A stretch of DNA of 64,000 nucleotides from Advenella alkanexedens (GTDB lineage Bacteria > Pseudomonadota > Gammaproteobacteria > Burkholderiales > Burkholderiaceae_B): positions 248,001-312,000 of the forward strand of contig NZ_JAHSPR010000005.1 in assembly GCF_019132845.1 (NCBI RefSeq), written 5' to 3'. Numbering within the stretch: position 1 is the stretch's first letter; the number at the start of each line of letters is the position of its first letter. The notes beneath the pieces are model-generated. The model saw only the letters and a program-made list of their open reading frames with translations. It searched no databases and was not told the origin of the DNA. Shown here in pieces: positions 9,497 through 19,042 of the stretch. The translations under genes and the position numbers were made by a program.

Positions 9497-10060
9497 TTAA
9501 ATCGTGCAGTTTTTAGGTTTGCCGATATTCCACATGAGCATTCTGAATGGCAGCAATAAACACATGCTAACCAGCAGTTTCACCACCATATCACCCAATG
9601 CAAGCGATATCCAGGGAACAGGCGTACCGGCAAAAGCAAGACCAAAAAACAGGAAGGTGTCAATAACCGATGCCAGCGCACCGGCTATAAAAGGCGCTTT
9701 CCACCAGCTTAACTGGCGCATTTTGTCAAAAATGAAAATATCCCCCAGCTGAGCAAACAAAAATGCACTGCCGGAAGCAATTGCAATGCGGGCATCGGCC
9801 AGGAGATATGAAACAATAATGGCGGCCACAAAACCCACCAGTACGATTTTCCTGGCCACCTGCGGACCAAAACGCCGATTCAGCAAATCGGTAACCAGAA
9901 AAGAAACCGGATACGTCAAAGCTCCCCAGGTAAGCCATTCATTAATATGGAATTGTGGTTGAACCAGTACGTTGGAGGCAACCACGATAATGCACATGAG
10001 CACAATCGAAAGCAAGGCCTGCAAGGATGATATTTGATCAAAATAACCGTTCTTGCTCAT
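9497..10060 (-). CDS. yhhQ: Queuosine precursor (preQ0) transporter, VUT family
   Basis: A 187-residue inner-membrane protein with about six hydrophobic segments of the DUF165/VUT family; E. coli YhhQ imports 7-cyano-7-deazaguanine for queuosine in tRNA. The marker stretch is LTYPVSFLVTDLLNRRFGP, followed by positively charged QVARKIV, and the late FAGTPVPWISLALGD segment with a conserved Asp. Its ATG shares one base with the proC stop (TGATG), so it is translationally coupled to proC, an uncommon partner for this gene. Substrate is taken from the family; no other queuosine gene is in the window. Confidence 0.85.
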   Translation of the reverse strand: MSKNGYFDQISSLQALLSIVLMCIIVVASNVLVQPQFHINEWLTWGALTYPVSFLVTDLLNRRFGPQVARKIVLVGFVAAIIVSYLLADARIAIASGSAFLFAQLGDIFIFDKMRQLSWWKAPFIAGALASVIDTFLFFGLAFAGTPVPWISLALGDMVVKLLVSMCLLLPFRMLMWNIGKPKNCTI

Positions 10061-10896
10061 CAGGATTTACCCAATTCCCTGGACATTTCAACCGCCCTGT
10101 CAGAAGCGGCCTTCATGGCCTGTTTAACTATCTCCCTGAATTGGTGCCGTTCAAATACCGCCAGGGCTGCAGCTGTCGTTCCCCCTTTTGAGGTCACGTT
10201 TTCACGCAAGATGGCAGGCTCTTGGTCTGATGTAGCGGCCAGTGCAGCCGAACCCAGAATGGTCTCGATCGCCAGCTTCTTGGCCTGTTGCTCATCAAGC
10301 CCCAAAGCCCTGGCCCCCTCCACCAGAGACTCTATCAACAAAAACACATAGGCCGGGCCACTGCCTGAAAGCGCCGTAACGCCATCGAGCAGGCTTTCCT
10401 CCTGAACCCGGACAACCGAACCGATGGAGGACATGATTTGCTCGGCCTGCAACACATCTTTTTCAACCAGTGACGGCATTGCATATAAACCCGTCACCCC
10501 TTTGCCAATTAACGCAGGTGTATTGGGCATCACCCGAACCAGACCGGGCCAGGGTTTGCCATCAGCTCCCAGCCAATCACACAGCGATTGCGTATTCAGA
10601 CCTGCGGCAATACTGATCACCAGCGTACCTGGCTGCAAATGAATTTTGCTGCCCTCAATGGCTTCATGCATGTTTTGCGGCTTAACCGCGTAAATCCATA
10701 TATTGCATTGCGCAAGTTCTGAGGTTGCCTGACTGCTTACCTGAACACCTTTGCCAAGCCAGCGCTCATGCCCCGCGGTGTTGATATCTATCACCAGAAT
10801 ATCTTTGGCCTGACACACAGTGCCAATCATGCCACTGGCCATGGCCATGGCCATATTGCCTCCGCCAATAAAGGCGATTTTGGTATTTTGTTTCAT
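10060..10896 (-). CDS. proC: Pyrroline-5-carboxylate reductase
   Basis: ProC reduces 1-pyrroline-5-carboxylate to proline with NAD(P)H, the last step of proline synthesis, in the cytoplasm. The 278 residues show the dinucleotide-binding N terminus KIAFIGGGNMAMAMASGMI, the VMPNTPALIGKGVTGLYA loop and the catalytic/dimer motif ALSGSGPAYVF with the following ALGLDEQQAKKLAIETILG helix and TSKGGTT. Start ATG 10896. It is the first gene of a proC-yhhQ pair and diverges from ugpB across 273 bp. Confidence 0.96.
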   Translation of the reverse strand: MKQNTKIAFIGGGNMAMAMASGMIGTVCQAKDILVIDINTAGHERWLGKGVQVSSQATSELAQCNIWIYAVKPQNMHEAIEGSKIHLQPGTLVISIAAGLNTQSLCDWLGADGKPWPGLVRVMPNTPALIGKGVTGLYAMPSLVEKDVLQAEQIMSSIGSVVRVQEESLLDGVTALSGSGPAYVFLLIESLVEGARALGLDEQQAKKLAIETILGSAALAATSDQEPAILRENVTSKGGTTAAALAVFERHQFREIVKQAMKAASDRAVEMSRELGKS

Positions 10897-11044
10897 GAAA
10901 AATTTATTTAATGAGAAAAGCCCGGTTTAAAAAGAGACCAAACCTGAACCAAAACAGTGACCGAGCATGGGAAGATGCCGTGATTTTATTACCAATTCAG
11001 GAAGGAATTCACAATCCTGCCATTTTAGTTTGATTTTATAAGGG

Positions 11045-11073
11045 TTGCAAAACTTCCATATTGGTTATATAAA
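11045..11073 (+). promoter_or_regulatory. Candidate sigma-70 promoter of ugpBAEC
   Basis: TTGCAA (11045-11050) and TATAAA (11068-11073) are separated by 17 bp, a good match to -35/-10 hexamers, about 95 bp before the ugpB ATG in the proC/ugpB divergent region (10897-11169). Nothing else in that region is convincing; a PhoB box expected from E. coli ugp was looked for but only a weak TGTCA-like half was seen near 11095. Confidence 0.4.
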
Positions 11074-11169
11074 TTCACAATACCGTAATAAACAGGTCAT
11101 AATATCTTTGCTTTACTTCAGAAGTAACTATTCCAAAAGAATGCAGTTATAACAACCGGAGAAAGTAAC

Positions 11170-12480
11170 ATGCAAATCAAGAAATCTGCAATGATCCTGG
11201 GCAGTATTTTTGCCCTGGCCAGTTTTAGCACCCATGCCGCAACCGAAATCACTTTCTGGCACTCTATGGAAGGTCCCCTTGGGGAGCGGGTTAACGAAAT
11301 CGTCAATGATTTCAACCAAAAACAAACCGACTACAAAATAAAACCCACCTACAAAGGCGCATACGGCGAATCCATGAATGCAGGTATTGCCGCATACCGT
11401 GCCGGCCAGGCTCCGGATATCATTCAAGTCTTCGAGGTGGGTACAGCCACCATGATGTTCTCCAAAGGCGCCATCAAACCCATCCAGGAAATGTCTGAAG
11501 AGGCAGGCAATCCGATTGACCCGAAAAACTTTGTGCCCGGCATTGCAGGTTATTACTCCGAGCCAAACGGTAAACTGGCTTCCATGCCCTTTAACAGCTC
11601 TACACCGGTATTTTATTACAACAAGGACATGTTTGAAAAAGCCGGACTTGACCCTAATTCTCCTCCTAAAACCTATGCCCAAATTCATGAGGCAGCCAAA
11701 AAACTCAAGGAAGCCGGCATTGAATGTGGCTATACAACCGCCTGGCCATCATGGGTATTGGTTGAAAACTTCTCTGCCCTGCATAATTTGCCCTATGCCA
11801 CCAAAAACAACGGCTTTGATGGCCTTGACGCCCGCATTGAGTTAAACAAAGAAGGCTTTGTTAAACATTTCAAATTCCTCAACGAAATGGCTAAAGACGG
11901 TACATTTACTTACGGTGGCCGTGGTGATGCCGCCAACGCCCTGTTTTCTTCAGGCAAATGTGCCATGTTTACCGGCTCAAGCGGTTCACGCGCCAACTTC
12001 AGCAAAAACGCACCCTTCAAGTTTGGTATTTCCACCCTGCCTTACTATGACGACGTACCCGGTGCACCTCAAAACAGCGTTATTGGTGGTGCCTCACTGT
12101 GGGTCTTCAATAACAAATCACCCGAGGTCAATAAAGGCATTACCGAATTTTTCCAATATATCTCCTCACCTGAAGTGGCTGCCAAATGGCACCAGGACAC
12201 CGGTTATGTGCCTGTGGTCAAGGCAGCCTATGACCTTACCAAAGAGTCCGGTTTTTATGACAAGAACCCAGGTACCGACGTGCCTTTCATTCAGTTAAAC
12301 GTTGAAACCACTGATGAATCCCGTGGTGTGCGCTTGGGCTTCCTGCCGCAAATCCGCGATATCCAGGACGCTGAGATGGAAAACATCTTTGCCCAGAAAG
12401 TGTCTGTGGAAGAAGGCCTGGAAAACATGCAAAAACGCGCCAATGAACTGCTGCAGCGTTTCGAAAACAGCAATAAGTAA
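11170..12480 (+). CDS. ugpB: sn-Glycerol-3-phosphate-binding periplasmic protein UgpB
   Basis: The periplasmic receptor of the Ugp importer, which takes up sn-glycerol-3-phosphate and glycerophosphocholine-type diesters. A signal peptide (residues 1-23, cut after STHA) precedes a 413-residue type 1 binding-protein fold typical of UgpB: TEITFWHSMEGPLGERVNEI at the mature N terminus, AYRAGQAPDIIQVFEVGTATMM, FNSSTPVFYYNKDMFEKAGL and ECGYTTAWPSWV. ATG 11170 has a GGAGAAAG site. It is the first gene of ugpBAEC and is separated from ugpA by a hairpin at 12499-12533 that probably keeps its mRNA more abundant than the permease part. Confidence 0.95.
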   Translation: MQIKKSAMILGSIFALASFSTHAATEITFWHSMEGPLGERVNEIVNDFNQKQTDYKIKPTYKGAYGESMNAGIAAYRAGQAPDIIQVFEVGTATMMFSKGAIKPIQEMSEEAGNPIDPKNFVPGIAGYYSEPNGKLASMPFNSSTPVFYYNKDMFEKAGLDPNSPPKTYAQIHEAAKKLKEAGIECGYTTAWPSWVLVENFSALHNLPYATKNNGFDGLDARIELNKEGFVKHFKFLNEMAKDGTFTYGGRGDAANALFSSGKCAMFTGSSGSRANFSKNAPFKFGISTLPYYDDVPGAPQNSVIGGASLWVFNNKSPEVNKGITEFFQYISSPEVAAKWHQDTGYVPVVKAAYDLTKESGFYDKNPGTDVPFIQLNVETTDESRGVRLGFLPQIRDIQDAEMENIFAQKVSVEEGLENMQKRANELLQRFENSNK

Positions 12481-12498
12481 TCCATACTTACCCGCGTA

Positions 12499-12533
12499 AA
12501 CAGCGAGCAGACAAAGTCCGGATGCTCGCTGTT
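12499..12533 (+). terminator. Hairpin between ugpB and ugpA (attenuator / mRNA stabiliser)
   Basis: A perfect 11-bp inverted repeat, AACAGCGAGCA (12499-12509) and its complement (12523-12533), with a 13-base loop lies just after the ugpB stop. No T-run follows, so it is more likely a 3'-end stabiliser or partial terminator that raises binding-protein output over the permease genes, a common arrangement in ABC importer operons. Confidence 0.65.
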
Positions 12534-12568
12534 CTTCACTCCCATAAATATTAAGACCAAGAGGCATA

Positions 12569-13450
12569 ATGGAAAAACGCGTCGTTTTCAATCATAAGAT
12601 ATTGCCCTATCTCCTGCTTGCCCCCCAACTTCTCATTACGGTGATATTTTTTTTCCTGCCTGCCGGCCAGGCAATCTGGCAATCATTTTTCATAGAATCC
12701 GCTTTCGGTGGAGACCGGCAATTTGTCGGTCTCGACAATTACACAGCGCTCTTTGATAACCCTTATTACTTTGACTCTTTTAAGGTCACCTTTGTTTTTT
12801 CAATAGCGGTTGCCGTTACCGGTTTATCTGTTTCGCTGCTGCTGGCCATTATGGCCGACCGGGTCATTAAAGGGGCTATGCTTTATAAAACCATGCTGAT
12901 CTGGCCTTATGCCGTCGCACCTGCTGTAGTGGGCGTGCTTTGGGCATTCCTGTTTTCACCCGCTGTCGGCACACTGGCGGTTTATCTGACGCAAATGGGA
13001 CTGGACTGGAACCCGCGACTGGACTCGACGGATGCAATGATCCTGGTCGTCATGGCGGCTGTGTGGAAACAGATTTCCTACAATTTCCTGTTCTTCCTGG
13101 CCGGCCTGCAATCCATTCCCAAATCACTCATTGAGGCAGCCGCCATTGATGGCGCCTCACCTGCCAGACGCTTCTGGACAATTATTTTCCCACTACTGTC
13201 GCCAACGACCTTTTTTCTATTGGTCATTAACATGGTTTACGCATTTTTTGAAACCTTCGCCATTATTGACACCACCACACAAGGCGGCCCCGGCAGCTCA
13301 ACCAACATTCTGGTCTACAACGTCTACAAAACGGCTTTCAAATCATTTGATTACGGCTCTTCCGGCGCGCAATCCGTCATTCTTATGTTTATTGTCATTT
13401 TGCTGACGATCGTTCAATTTCGATACGTTGACCGCAAGGTGCAATACTAA
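12569..13450 (+). CDS. ugpA: Glycerol-3-phosphate ABC permease UgpA
   Basis: Inner-membrane permease, 293 residues with six membrane segments. It has the conserved early block [20 protein letters not shown], the [16 protein letters not shown] periplasmic loop and the EAA loop [15 protein letters not shown] that contacts UgpC. It forms the channel with UgpE. The ATG at 12569 is preceded by AAGAGG. It lies 88 bp downstream of ugpB, across the hairpin, and 24 bp before ugpE. Confidence 0.95.
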   Translation: MEKRVVFNHKILPYLLLAPQLLITVIFFFLPAGQAIWQSFFIESAFGGDRQFVGLDNYTALFDNPYYFDSFKVTFVFSIAVAVTGLSVSLLLAIMADRVIKGAMLYKTMLIWPYAVAPAVVGVLWAFLFSPAVGTLAVYLTQMGLDWNPRLDSTDAMILVVMAAVWKQISYNFLFFLAGLQSIPKSLIEAAAIDGASPARRFWTIIFPLLSPTTFFLLVINMVYAFFETFAIIDTTTQGGPGSSTNILVYNVYKTAFKSFDYGSSGAQSVILMFIVILLTIVQFRYVDRKVQY

Positions 13451-13474
13451 TCAAGCCCAATAAAGGAATTCCTC

Positions 13475-14320
13475 ATGATTGAACGTCGCCCATGGCTTGA
13501 TCTACTGGCACATCTGATCCTGATTTTGGGTTTGGTTATTGTTGCCTTTCCGCTTTACGTTGCCTTTGTGGCTTCTACCCAGACAGCCCGTGAAGTGGCC
13601 AATGCACCGATTTCCCTGCTTCCTGGCACACATTTTATTGAAAACTACACCCAGGTGCTCTTTACCGGCAGCTCTGTGCAAACCACCCCGGTTGGCAATA
13701 TGCTCTGGGTGTCTTTTGTTATTGCCATGATCATCTCTATTGGCAAAATCAGCATTTCCATGTTATCGGCGTTTGCCGTGGTGTATTTTCGTTTCCCTTT
13801 TAGAATGCTTTGTTTCTGGATGATTTTCATCACCCTGATGCTCCCCGTGGAAGTACGTATTTCCCCCACCTTCGAAGTAGTTGCCGGCTTGGGGCTGACC
13901 AACTCATACGCAGGACTTACCCTGCCCCTTATTGCCTCCGCAACCGCCACATTTCTGTTCAGGCAATTTTTTCTTACTGTCCCTGACGAGCTGGTAGAGG
14001 CTGCCCGTATTGATGGGGCAGGCCCCATCCGTTTTTTCAAGGATATTCTGTTTCCCTTATCCAAAACCAGTATTGCCGCCCTTTTTGTGATTCAGTTCAC
14101 CTATGGCTGGAACCAGTATTTATGGCCACTGGTCATGAAAACCTCTGAAAACATGACGCCAATTGTGGTGGGTATTAAAACCATGATTGGAGGTGGTGAC
14201 AGCGTCACCGAATGGAACCTGGTCATGGCAACTGCCCTGCTCGCCATGATCCCTCCCGGACTGGTGGTTGTACTCATGCAAAAATGGTTTGTCAAAGGCC
14301 TGGTAGACTCGGAAAAATAA
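13475..14320 (+). CDS. ugpE: Glycerol-3-phosphate ABC permease UgpE
   Basis: Second permease of the Ugp importer, 281 residues, six membrane segments. Characteristic are [18 protein letters not shown] at the N terminus, [20 protein letters not shown], the [20 protein letters not shown] segment and the EAA loop [14 protein letters not shown]; the end [13 protein letters not shown] is typical of UgpE. ATG 13475 follows AAAGGAAT. ugpC starts 17 bp downstream. Confidence 0.95.
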   Translation: MIERRPWLDLLAHLILILGLVIVAFPLYVAFVASTQTAREVANAPISLLPGTHFIENYTQVLFTGSSVQTTPVGNMLWVSFVIAMIISIGKISISMLSAFAVVYFRFPFRMLCFWMIFITLMLPVEVRISPTFEVVAGLGLTNSYAGLTLPLIASATATFLFRQFFLTVPDELVEAARIDGAGPIRFFKDILFPLSKTSIAALFVIQFTYGWNQYLWPLVMKTSENMTPIVVGIKTMIGGGDSVTEWNLVMATALLAMIPPGLVVVLMQKWFVKGLVDSEK

Positions 14321-14336
14321 ATAAGGATTATTCACC

Positions 14337-15428
14337 ATGGCAACACTCTGCTTTAAAAATGTCAAAAAAACCTATCCGGGCAACGTCGCGGTTATCCACG
14401 GTATCAGCATGGATATCAAAGATGGAGAGTTTATTGTTATTGTCGGCCCCTCCGGATGCGGAAAATCAACCCTGATGCGCATGGTGGCAGGTCTTGAGAC
14501 CGTTACCGAAGGTGATATTCAGATCGATGCACAAAGCATCAACCATCTTGAACCGGCACAACGGGATATTGCCATGGTGTTTCAAAACTACGCGCTTTAT
14601 CCGCATATGTCGGTATTTGACAATATGGCCTATGGTCTGAAAATACGTAAAATGACCAAAGAGCAAATCAGGGAACGGGTCCGGCAAACAGCGGAAACAC
14701 TCGAGCTTTCCCACTTACTTGACCGCCGCCCCAAACAATTATCAGGCGGACAGCGTCAACGGGTTGCCATGGGCAGGGCCATTGTGCGAGAACCAAAGGT
14801 TTTCCTGTTTGATGAACCCCTGTCCAACCTGGATGCCAAATTGCGTGTCCAGATGCGGCTTGAAATCCAAAAGCTGCATCGCCGCCTTGAAACCACGAGC
14901 CTGTATGTCACGCACGACCAGGTGGAAGCCATGACCCTGGCGCAACGCATGATTGTCATGAACAAAGGCATTGCTGAGCAAATCGGCACCCCCATGGAAG
15001 TCTTCGAACGCCCTGCCTCAACCTTTGTGGCCAGTTTCATTGGCTCTCCCCCCATGAATCTGCTTAATGTCGCGATCAGTCACGACGGGAAAATAACCAC
15101 GGAAGAAGGTCATGTTTTACCCATCAATCCCGACTGGATTCCTGCTTCGCTAAAAGGCAAGACACAGGCCATCATGGGTTTCAGACCTGAAAATTGCCAG
15201 CTTCAGGAGACCGGCATACCCGTCAATATTGAAATGGTTGAAATCCTGGGATCCGAACAACTGATTCATGGACTGATCGGACAGACAAATATTGTTATCC
15301 GGCAAAACATTCATGGAAATGCGCAAGAACAGGCACATTTAAAGCCAGGCCAAGTTATTCATATAGCCCCTGATGGAAATCATGCGCTCCATTGGTTTGA
15401 CACTGAAACCACACGTCGCCTGAATTGA
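14337..15428 (+). CDS. ugpC: Glycerol-3-phosphate ABC transporter ATPase UgpC
   Basis: The ATPase of the Ugp importer, 363 residues. The catalytic domain (1-235) has Walker [11 protein letters not shown]-loop [10 protein letters not shown], signature [15 protein letters not shown], Walker [14 protein letters not shown] and the switch histidine in [11 protein letters not shown]-terminal OB/TOBE regulatory domain (about 245-363) is present, as in MalK/UgpC proteins that respond to regulators. It ends the ugpBAEC operon; the product glycerol-3-phosphate enters the cytosol, where UgpQ (53664-54419) could also form it from diesters. A two-way terminator follows. Confidence 0.95.
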   Translation: MATLCFKNVKKTYPGNVAVIHGISMDIKDGEFIVIVGPSGCGKSTLMRMVAGLETVTEGDIQIDAQSINHLEPAQRDIAMVFQNYALYPHMSVFDNMAYGLKIRKMTKEQIRERVRQTAETLELSHLLDRRPKQLSGGQRQRVAMGRAIVREPKVFLFDEPLSNLDAKLRVQMRLEIQKLHRRLETTSLYVTHDQVEAMTLAQRMIVMNKGIAEQIGTPMEVFERPASTFVASFIGSPPMNLLNVAISHDGKITTEEGHVLPINPDWIPASLKGKTQAIMGFRPENCQLQETGIPVNIEMVEILGSEQLIHGLIGQTNIVIRQNIHGNAQEQAHLKPGQVIHIAPDGNHALHWFDTETTRRLN

Positions 15429-15507
15429 ACAAACCGGCAGCTTTATAAAAACCAACGCAAAAATAGTATTAATTTCAAAAAACGCTTTAAATCCATAGCC
15501 TGTCATT

Positions 15508-15539
15508 AAAAAACGCTACCTTTTCGGGTAGCGTTTTTT
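15508..15539. terminator. Bidirectional terminator between ugpC and livJ-type gene
   Basis: A 13-bp stem (15508-15520 with 15527-15539) around a 6-base loop, with an A-run on the left and a T-run on the right, lies between the convergent ugpC (+) and the Liv-type binding protein (-). It can act in both directions. Confidence 0.9.
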
Positions 15540-15562
15540 ATGATTAAAGTGAAAAATCCGGA

Positions 15563-16681
15563 TTATTGAACCGCGGTTTTGCTGCCGTCTTTATGCCAGG
15601 TATAAATGTCAAATTTAAAATCTTTAAGGTCACCCTGCTCATTCCAGCTCAGGTCACCAATAACGGTTGGCACCGAATTGGCATGCAGATATTCAGCCAC
15701 TTTTTCTGGATCGGTGCTGTTGGTTGCAAGCATGGCGTTGATAATAGCCTGTGTAGCTGCATAAGAAGTCAACTGGAACGCACCGGAAGCATTACGACCT
15801 TTTTCTGTAAAGGCTTTCACAATTTCCTGGTTTTCTGGCAGGCTGGAGTAATCAGCAGGCAAGGTTAACAGCATGCCCTCAACGGCATCACCGGCAATCG
15901 CGTTAATTTCAGGGTTACCGGCACCTTCCGGTCCCATAAACTTGACATTCAGACCCTGTTCAGCTGCCTGGCGCATTAACAGACCCATCTCGGGATGGTA
16001 ACCACCATAATAAACAAAATCAACCCCTTGGGATTTCATTTTGGTAATAATTGAAGAGTAATCGGACTCACCCGCGTTAATGCCCTCAAACAGGACAACG
16101 TCTATATTCGCCTTTTTCAGGTTATCCTGAACCGCACTGGCAATACCCTGGCCATATGATTGCTTGTCATGCAACACAGCCACTTTTTTGGGTTTGACCG
16201 AGTCAATAATGTATTTGGCTGCCGCAGGACCTTGCTGATCGTCGCGTCCGATAGTACGGAAAACAAATGTGAAATTTTTACCATCCGTTACGTTGGGGGC
16301 AGTGGCTGAAGGCGTAACCATTACCACGCCCTGCTCATCATAAACTGCAGCTCCGCCTACTGTTGCACCCGAGCAAACCGGACCAACCACAAAACCGATT
16401 TTCTGGTTAACAACACTGTTTGCAGCAATAGGGCCCTGCTTGGGCTCGCAGGCATCATCAACCTCAACCAGTTCAATTTGTTTGCCATCAACACCACCTG
16501 CGGCATTGGTCATTTCAACTGCAGTTCTGACACCCTCACGCACCATATCACCGTATTGTGTAACAGGACCGGTTAGTGGCCCCACCACGGCAATCTTGAT
16601 GTTTTCTGCCTGGGCAACACCCATGCCCATTGCAATACCCATGGCGCTTGCCAACAAAGTAAAACGGAATGATTTATTCAT
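15563..16681 (-). CDS. livJ: Branched-chain amino acid ABC substrate-binding protein
   Basis: A periplasmic binding protein of the Leu/Ile/Val family. ATG 16681 is chosen because a GGAG site stands 9 bp before it; the frame could start at TTG 16696 but that codon overlaps the ribosome site. The 372-residue precursor has a signal peptide (1-24, cut after GVAQA) and the fold start NIKIAVVGPLTGPVTQYGDM, then VGPVCSGATVGGAAVYDEQG and VAVLHDKQSYGQG. It is probably the receptor for livHMGF (5784-9407), but stands apart from it behind proC and ugpBAEC and is transcribed alone. Amino acid specificity is assumed from the family. Confidence 0.88.
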   Translation of the reverse strand: MNKSFRFTLLASAMGIAMGMGVAQAENIKIAVVGPLTGPVTQYGDMVREGVRTAVEMTNAAGGVDGKQIELVEVDDACEPKQGPIAANSVVNQKIGFVVGPVCSGATVGGAAVYDEQGVVMVTPSATAPNVTDGKNFTFVFRTIGRDDQQGPAAAKYIIDSVKPKKVAVLHDKQSYGQGIASAVQDNLKKANIDVVLFEGINAGESDYSSIITKMKSQGVDFVYYGGYHPEMGLLMRQAAEQGLNVKFMGPEGAGNPEINAIAGDAVEGMLLTLPADYSSLPENQEIVKAFTEKGRNASGAFQLTSYAATQAIINAMLATNSTDPEKVAEYLHANSVPTVIGDLSWNEQGDLKDFKFDIYTWHKDGSKTAVQ

Positions 16682-16786
16682 TTCTTTAATCTCCAATTAA
16701 CAGAATAATCGCCTGTAAAGCATACACTGAACCAGGTGGTTTTGTATATGGCATAAACCCGCAAAATCCAGACCAAAAAACGGCAG

Positions 16787-16822
16787 ATAAAAAATCACCC
16801 CCTTAACAAACAGGGGGTGATT
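16787..16822 (-). terminator. Terminator of the PhoX-type gene
   Basis: A 10-bp inverted repeat (16793-16802 and 16813-16822, AATCACCCCC type) read on the minus strand is followed by a run of six T (complement of 16789-16794). It stands 35 bp after the stop of the minus-strand phosphatase gene and is a normal rho-independent terminator. Confidence 0.8.
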
Positions 16823-16856
16823 CCAAAGCGGCTGTCAGAAACGGAAACTTGAAACG

Positions 16857-18935
16857 TCAAGCACCTACAACGCCACCATCTTCACGCCAGATCACAACAG
16901 TTGCGGCACGAGGACGGCCACCGCCACCTTCTTTGTCCTCATTGTCATCCATAGGCCACTTGGAAAATGCCAGTGGATCCTCCTGAGGCGTCACCTTTGG
17001 TGCCCGTGGATGTTTGCCGTACTCACCAGGGTGCTGTATGTTAACAAAAACAGTTTTGTAATCAGGTGTCCAGGTAATACCGGTCACTTCGCTGCCTGAA
17101 GGTCCCACCAGGAAACGACGGATTTCACCTTTACCCGTTTCTGTTTCAGGGATGGCAACCAGCATCTGGTTGTTTCCATTACCGGCAAAGTTGCCCGCAT
17201 CGGAAAAGTTGCCGTCTGTCTGGATCCACAAACGGCCATCCTTGTCAAAAGCCAGTCCATCGGGGCTATTAAACAGATTCTTGGCTGACACGTTTTGCGT
17301 ACCGGCCATTAAGTTACCCGGCTCTTTGTGCACCTCAGGGTTGCCAGCCAATACAAACACGTCCCAATCAAATTCACTGGCAGCTGCATCCTTGCCTGAC
17401 TCATTCCAGCGAACAATCTGGCCATACGGATTTTTTGCACGCGGATTGGCATCGTCAATACCTGGATGTTTCAGGCCATTGGTTCCTTTGCGCTCTTTGT
17501 CACTGCCGCGATCCGAGTTATTGGTTAAGGTAACGTACACTGCCTGGGTATGAGGATTAACGGCAATCCACTCGGGGCGATCCATTGGGGTTGCACCCAC
17601 GGCATCTGCGGCAAGGCGGGTTTTAACCAGCAACTCGCCCTGATCCTTGAACAGCTCTCCCAATTTTTTGCCATCCAGGCCTACCGTATCAAGGGTTAAG
17701 GGAATCCATTTGCCTTTTCCTTTCAGGTCACCCACCTGTTCGCCATCAGTAAACCGGGCAACATACAAAGTGCCATTATCCAGCAAAGAACGGTTGGCGG
17801 CTTTGTTGGCCGGGTCAAACTTGCCGTCAGAGACAAATTTATAAATATATTCACTGCGCTGGTCATCGCCCATATAAACTACAACACGCTTGTCGGCAGC
17901 CAAGGTCATGGCGGCGTTTTCATGTTTGAAGTGACCCAGGGCAGTCAGTTTGCGCGGCTTTGATTGCGGATCAAAAGGATCAATTTCAACGATCCAGCCG
18001 TGACGCATCCATTCGTTGGGCTCTTCAGCCACATCAAAGCGTTTGTCATGAGTCTCCCAGCGATAGCTCTCGTCTGACGCTTTGGTTGTAACGCCATAAC
18101 GCTGCATCAGGGTATTGCTTTCAACACCTTCTTTCAGGCTACCAAAGTAATCGGTAACGTTTTCCTCACAGGTAAGATAGGTATCCCACAAGGTATAACC
18201 GTTACCACAGTTGCCAAAAGTACCAAACACCACTGTACCGCTTGGGTCCGCGTTGGTTTTCAACAAATCATGGCCGGCAGCGGGCCCTGTAAGAACCATT
18301 TCCGTATCAAGGGCATTAATGCTGCGGTTAAAGTTGGAGTCAAGGACTGTTTTCCAGTTCTGCCCATCATAACGAATATGTTTTACGCTAACACCTTGTG
18401 CCCGCTGTGATTTTTTAACCCAGTCCTCATTCCAGTTTTCACCGGCAACGCGAACATTGGCAGGAAAAAAATAGTCTGGGTTGATGTATTCGTGATTGGT
18501 AACTAAAAGACCTTCGGTGTTGCTGCCATCAATGGGAAAATAATGCATGCCATCATGATTGTCACCCGTTTGCATGGCTTGTGCAGCAGAATCATCAGTG
18601 GCATCGCCCTTCCATTTTGGGGAATTGGCAAATAAAGGGTCACCCCAGCGATTAATAACCGCATAACGGTAACCTTCCGGAACCACGATTTTATCACCTG
18701 TGCTTGCAGCAACGGCCTTGAAACTCATGGAGGGAACTGCAGCGGCTGAACCCGGGACCGAAGGCTGCGCGCTGGCAGCAGTCGTCTTAAGGGAAAGTCC
18801 AAAAAACGCCATGGTACTGGCACCCGCACTGGCTTTTAAAAAACCACGGCGGGCCTGCTGTTTTCCTAATATCTCATTAAATGATTCAACTTTGCTGTTG
18901 TTACTTGGAATATCGTCACGATCCAGATCGCTCAT
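16857..18935 (-). CDS. PhoX-family (DUF839) phosphatase, Tat-exported
   Basis: A 692-residue protein of the DUF839/PhoX family, calcium- and iron-dependent phosphomonoesterases that release phosphate from organic esters in the periplasm. The N terminus carries a twin-arginine signal (RRGFLKA at 29-35, then a hydrophobic stretch to an Ala-rich cut site near 57). Family blocks seen are LLVTNHEYINPDYF, YLTCEENVTDYFG, RHGWIVEIDPFDPQ, YMGDDQRSEYIYKFVS and SPDGLAFDKDGRLWIQTDG; Glu and Asp of such blocks bind the metal cluster in PhoX. Start ATG 18935. It stands alone with its own terminator. In the same window as ugpBAEC and ugpQ it suggests good use of organic phosphate; no PhoB box with correct spacing was found in the 107 bp upstream. 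Confidence 0.88.
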   Translation of the reverse strand: MSDLDRDDIPSNNSKVESFNEILGKQQARRGFLKASAGASTMAFFGLSLKTTAASAQPSVPGSAAAVPSMSFKAVAASTGDKIVVPEGYRYAVINRWGDPLFANSPKWKGDATDDSAAQAMQTGDNHDGMHYFPIDGSNTEGLLVTNHEYINPDYFFPANVRVAGENWNEDWVKKSQRAQGVSVKHIRYDGQNWKTVLDSNFNRSINALDTEMVLTGPAAGHDLLKTNADPSGTVVFGTFGNCGNGYTLWDTYLTCEENVTDYFGSLKEGVESNTLMQRYGVTTKASDESYRWETHDKRFDVAEEPNEWMRHGWIVEIDPFDPQSKPRKLTALGHFKHENAAMTLAADKRVVVYMGDDQRSEYIYKFVSDGKFDPANKAANRSLLDNGTLYVARFTDGEQVGDLKGKGKWIPLTLDTVGLDGKKLGELFKDQGELLVKTRLAADAVGATPMDRPEWIAVNPHTQAVYVTLTNNSDRGSDKERKGTNGLKHPGIDDANPRAKNPYGQIVRWNESGKDAAASEFDWDVFVLAGNPEVHKEPGNLMAGTQNVSAKNLFNSPDGLAFDKDGRLWIQTDGNFSDAGNFAGNGNNQMLVAIPETETGKGEIRRFLVGPSGSEVTGITWTPDYKTVFVNIQHPGEYGKHPRAPKVTPQEDPLAFSKWPMDDNEDKEGGGGRPRAATVVIWREDGGVVGA

Positions 18936-19042
18936 CGGGTAAATCCTTTATTGACAAGTTACATAAAAATATGTCACTAGCTTAATAAAGAACTATGTCA
19001 GGCATTTGACAAACCCGGCAATCGTTGACAAAACTGTATTAA

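Noticed and set aside
11085-11115. Possible PhoB box before ugpB
   Set aside because: Only one TGTCA-like half (GGTCATA) is present and the second half, 11 bp on, does not match; too weak to annotate.
11128-11688. 186-codon open frame antisense to ugpB extending into its leader
   Set aside because: No homology pattern and no ribosome site; it crosses the ugpB signal-peptide region.
18936-19042. Several TGTCA words upstream of the PhoX-type gene
   Set aside because: They occur on both strands with spacings near 19 and 24 bp, not the 11-bp period of a Pho box.
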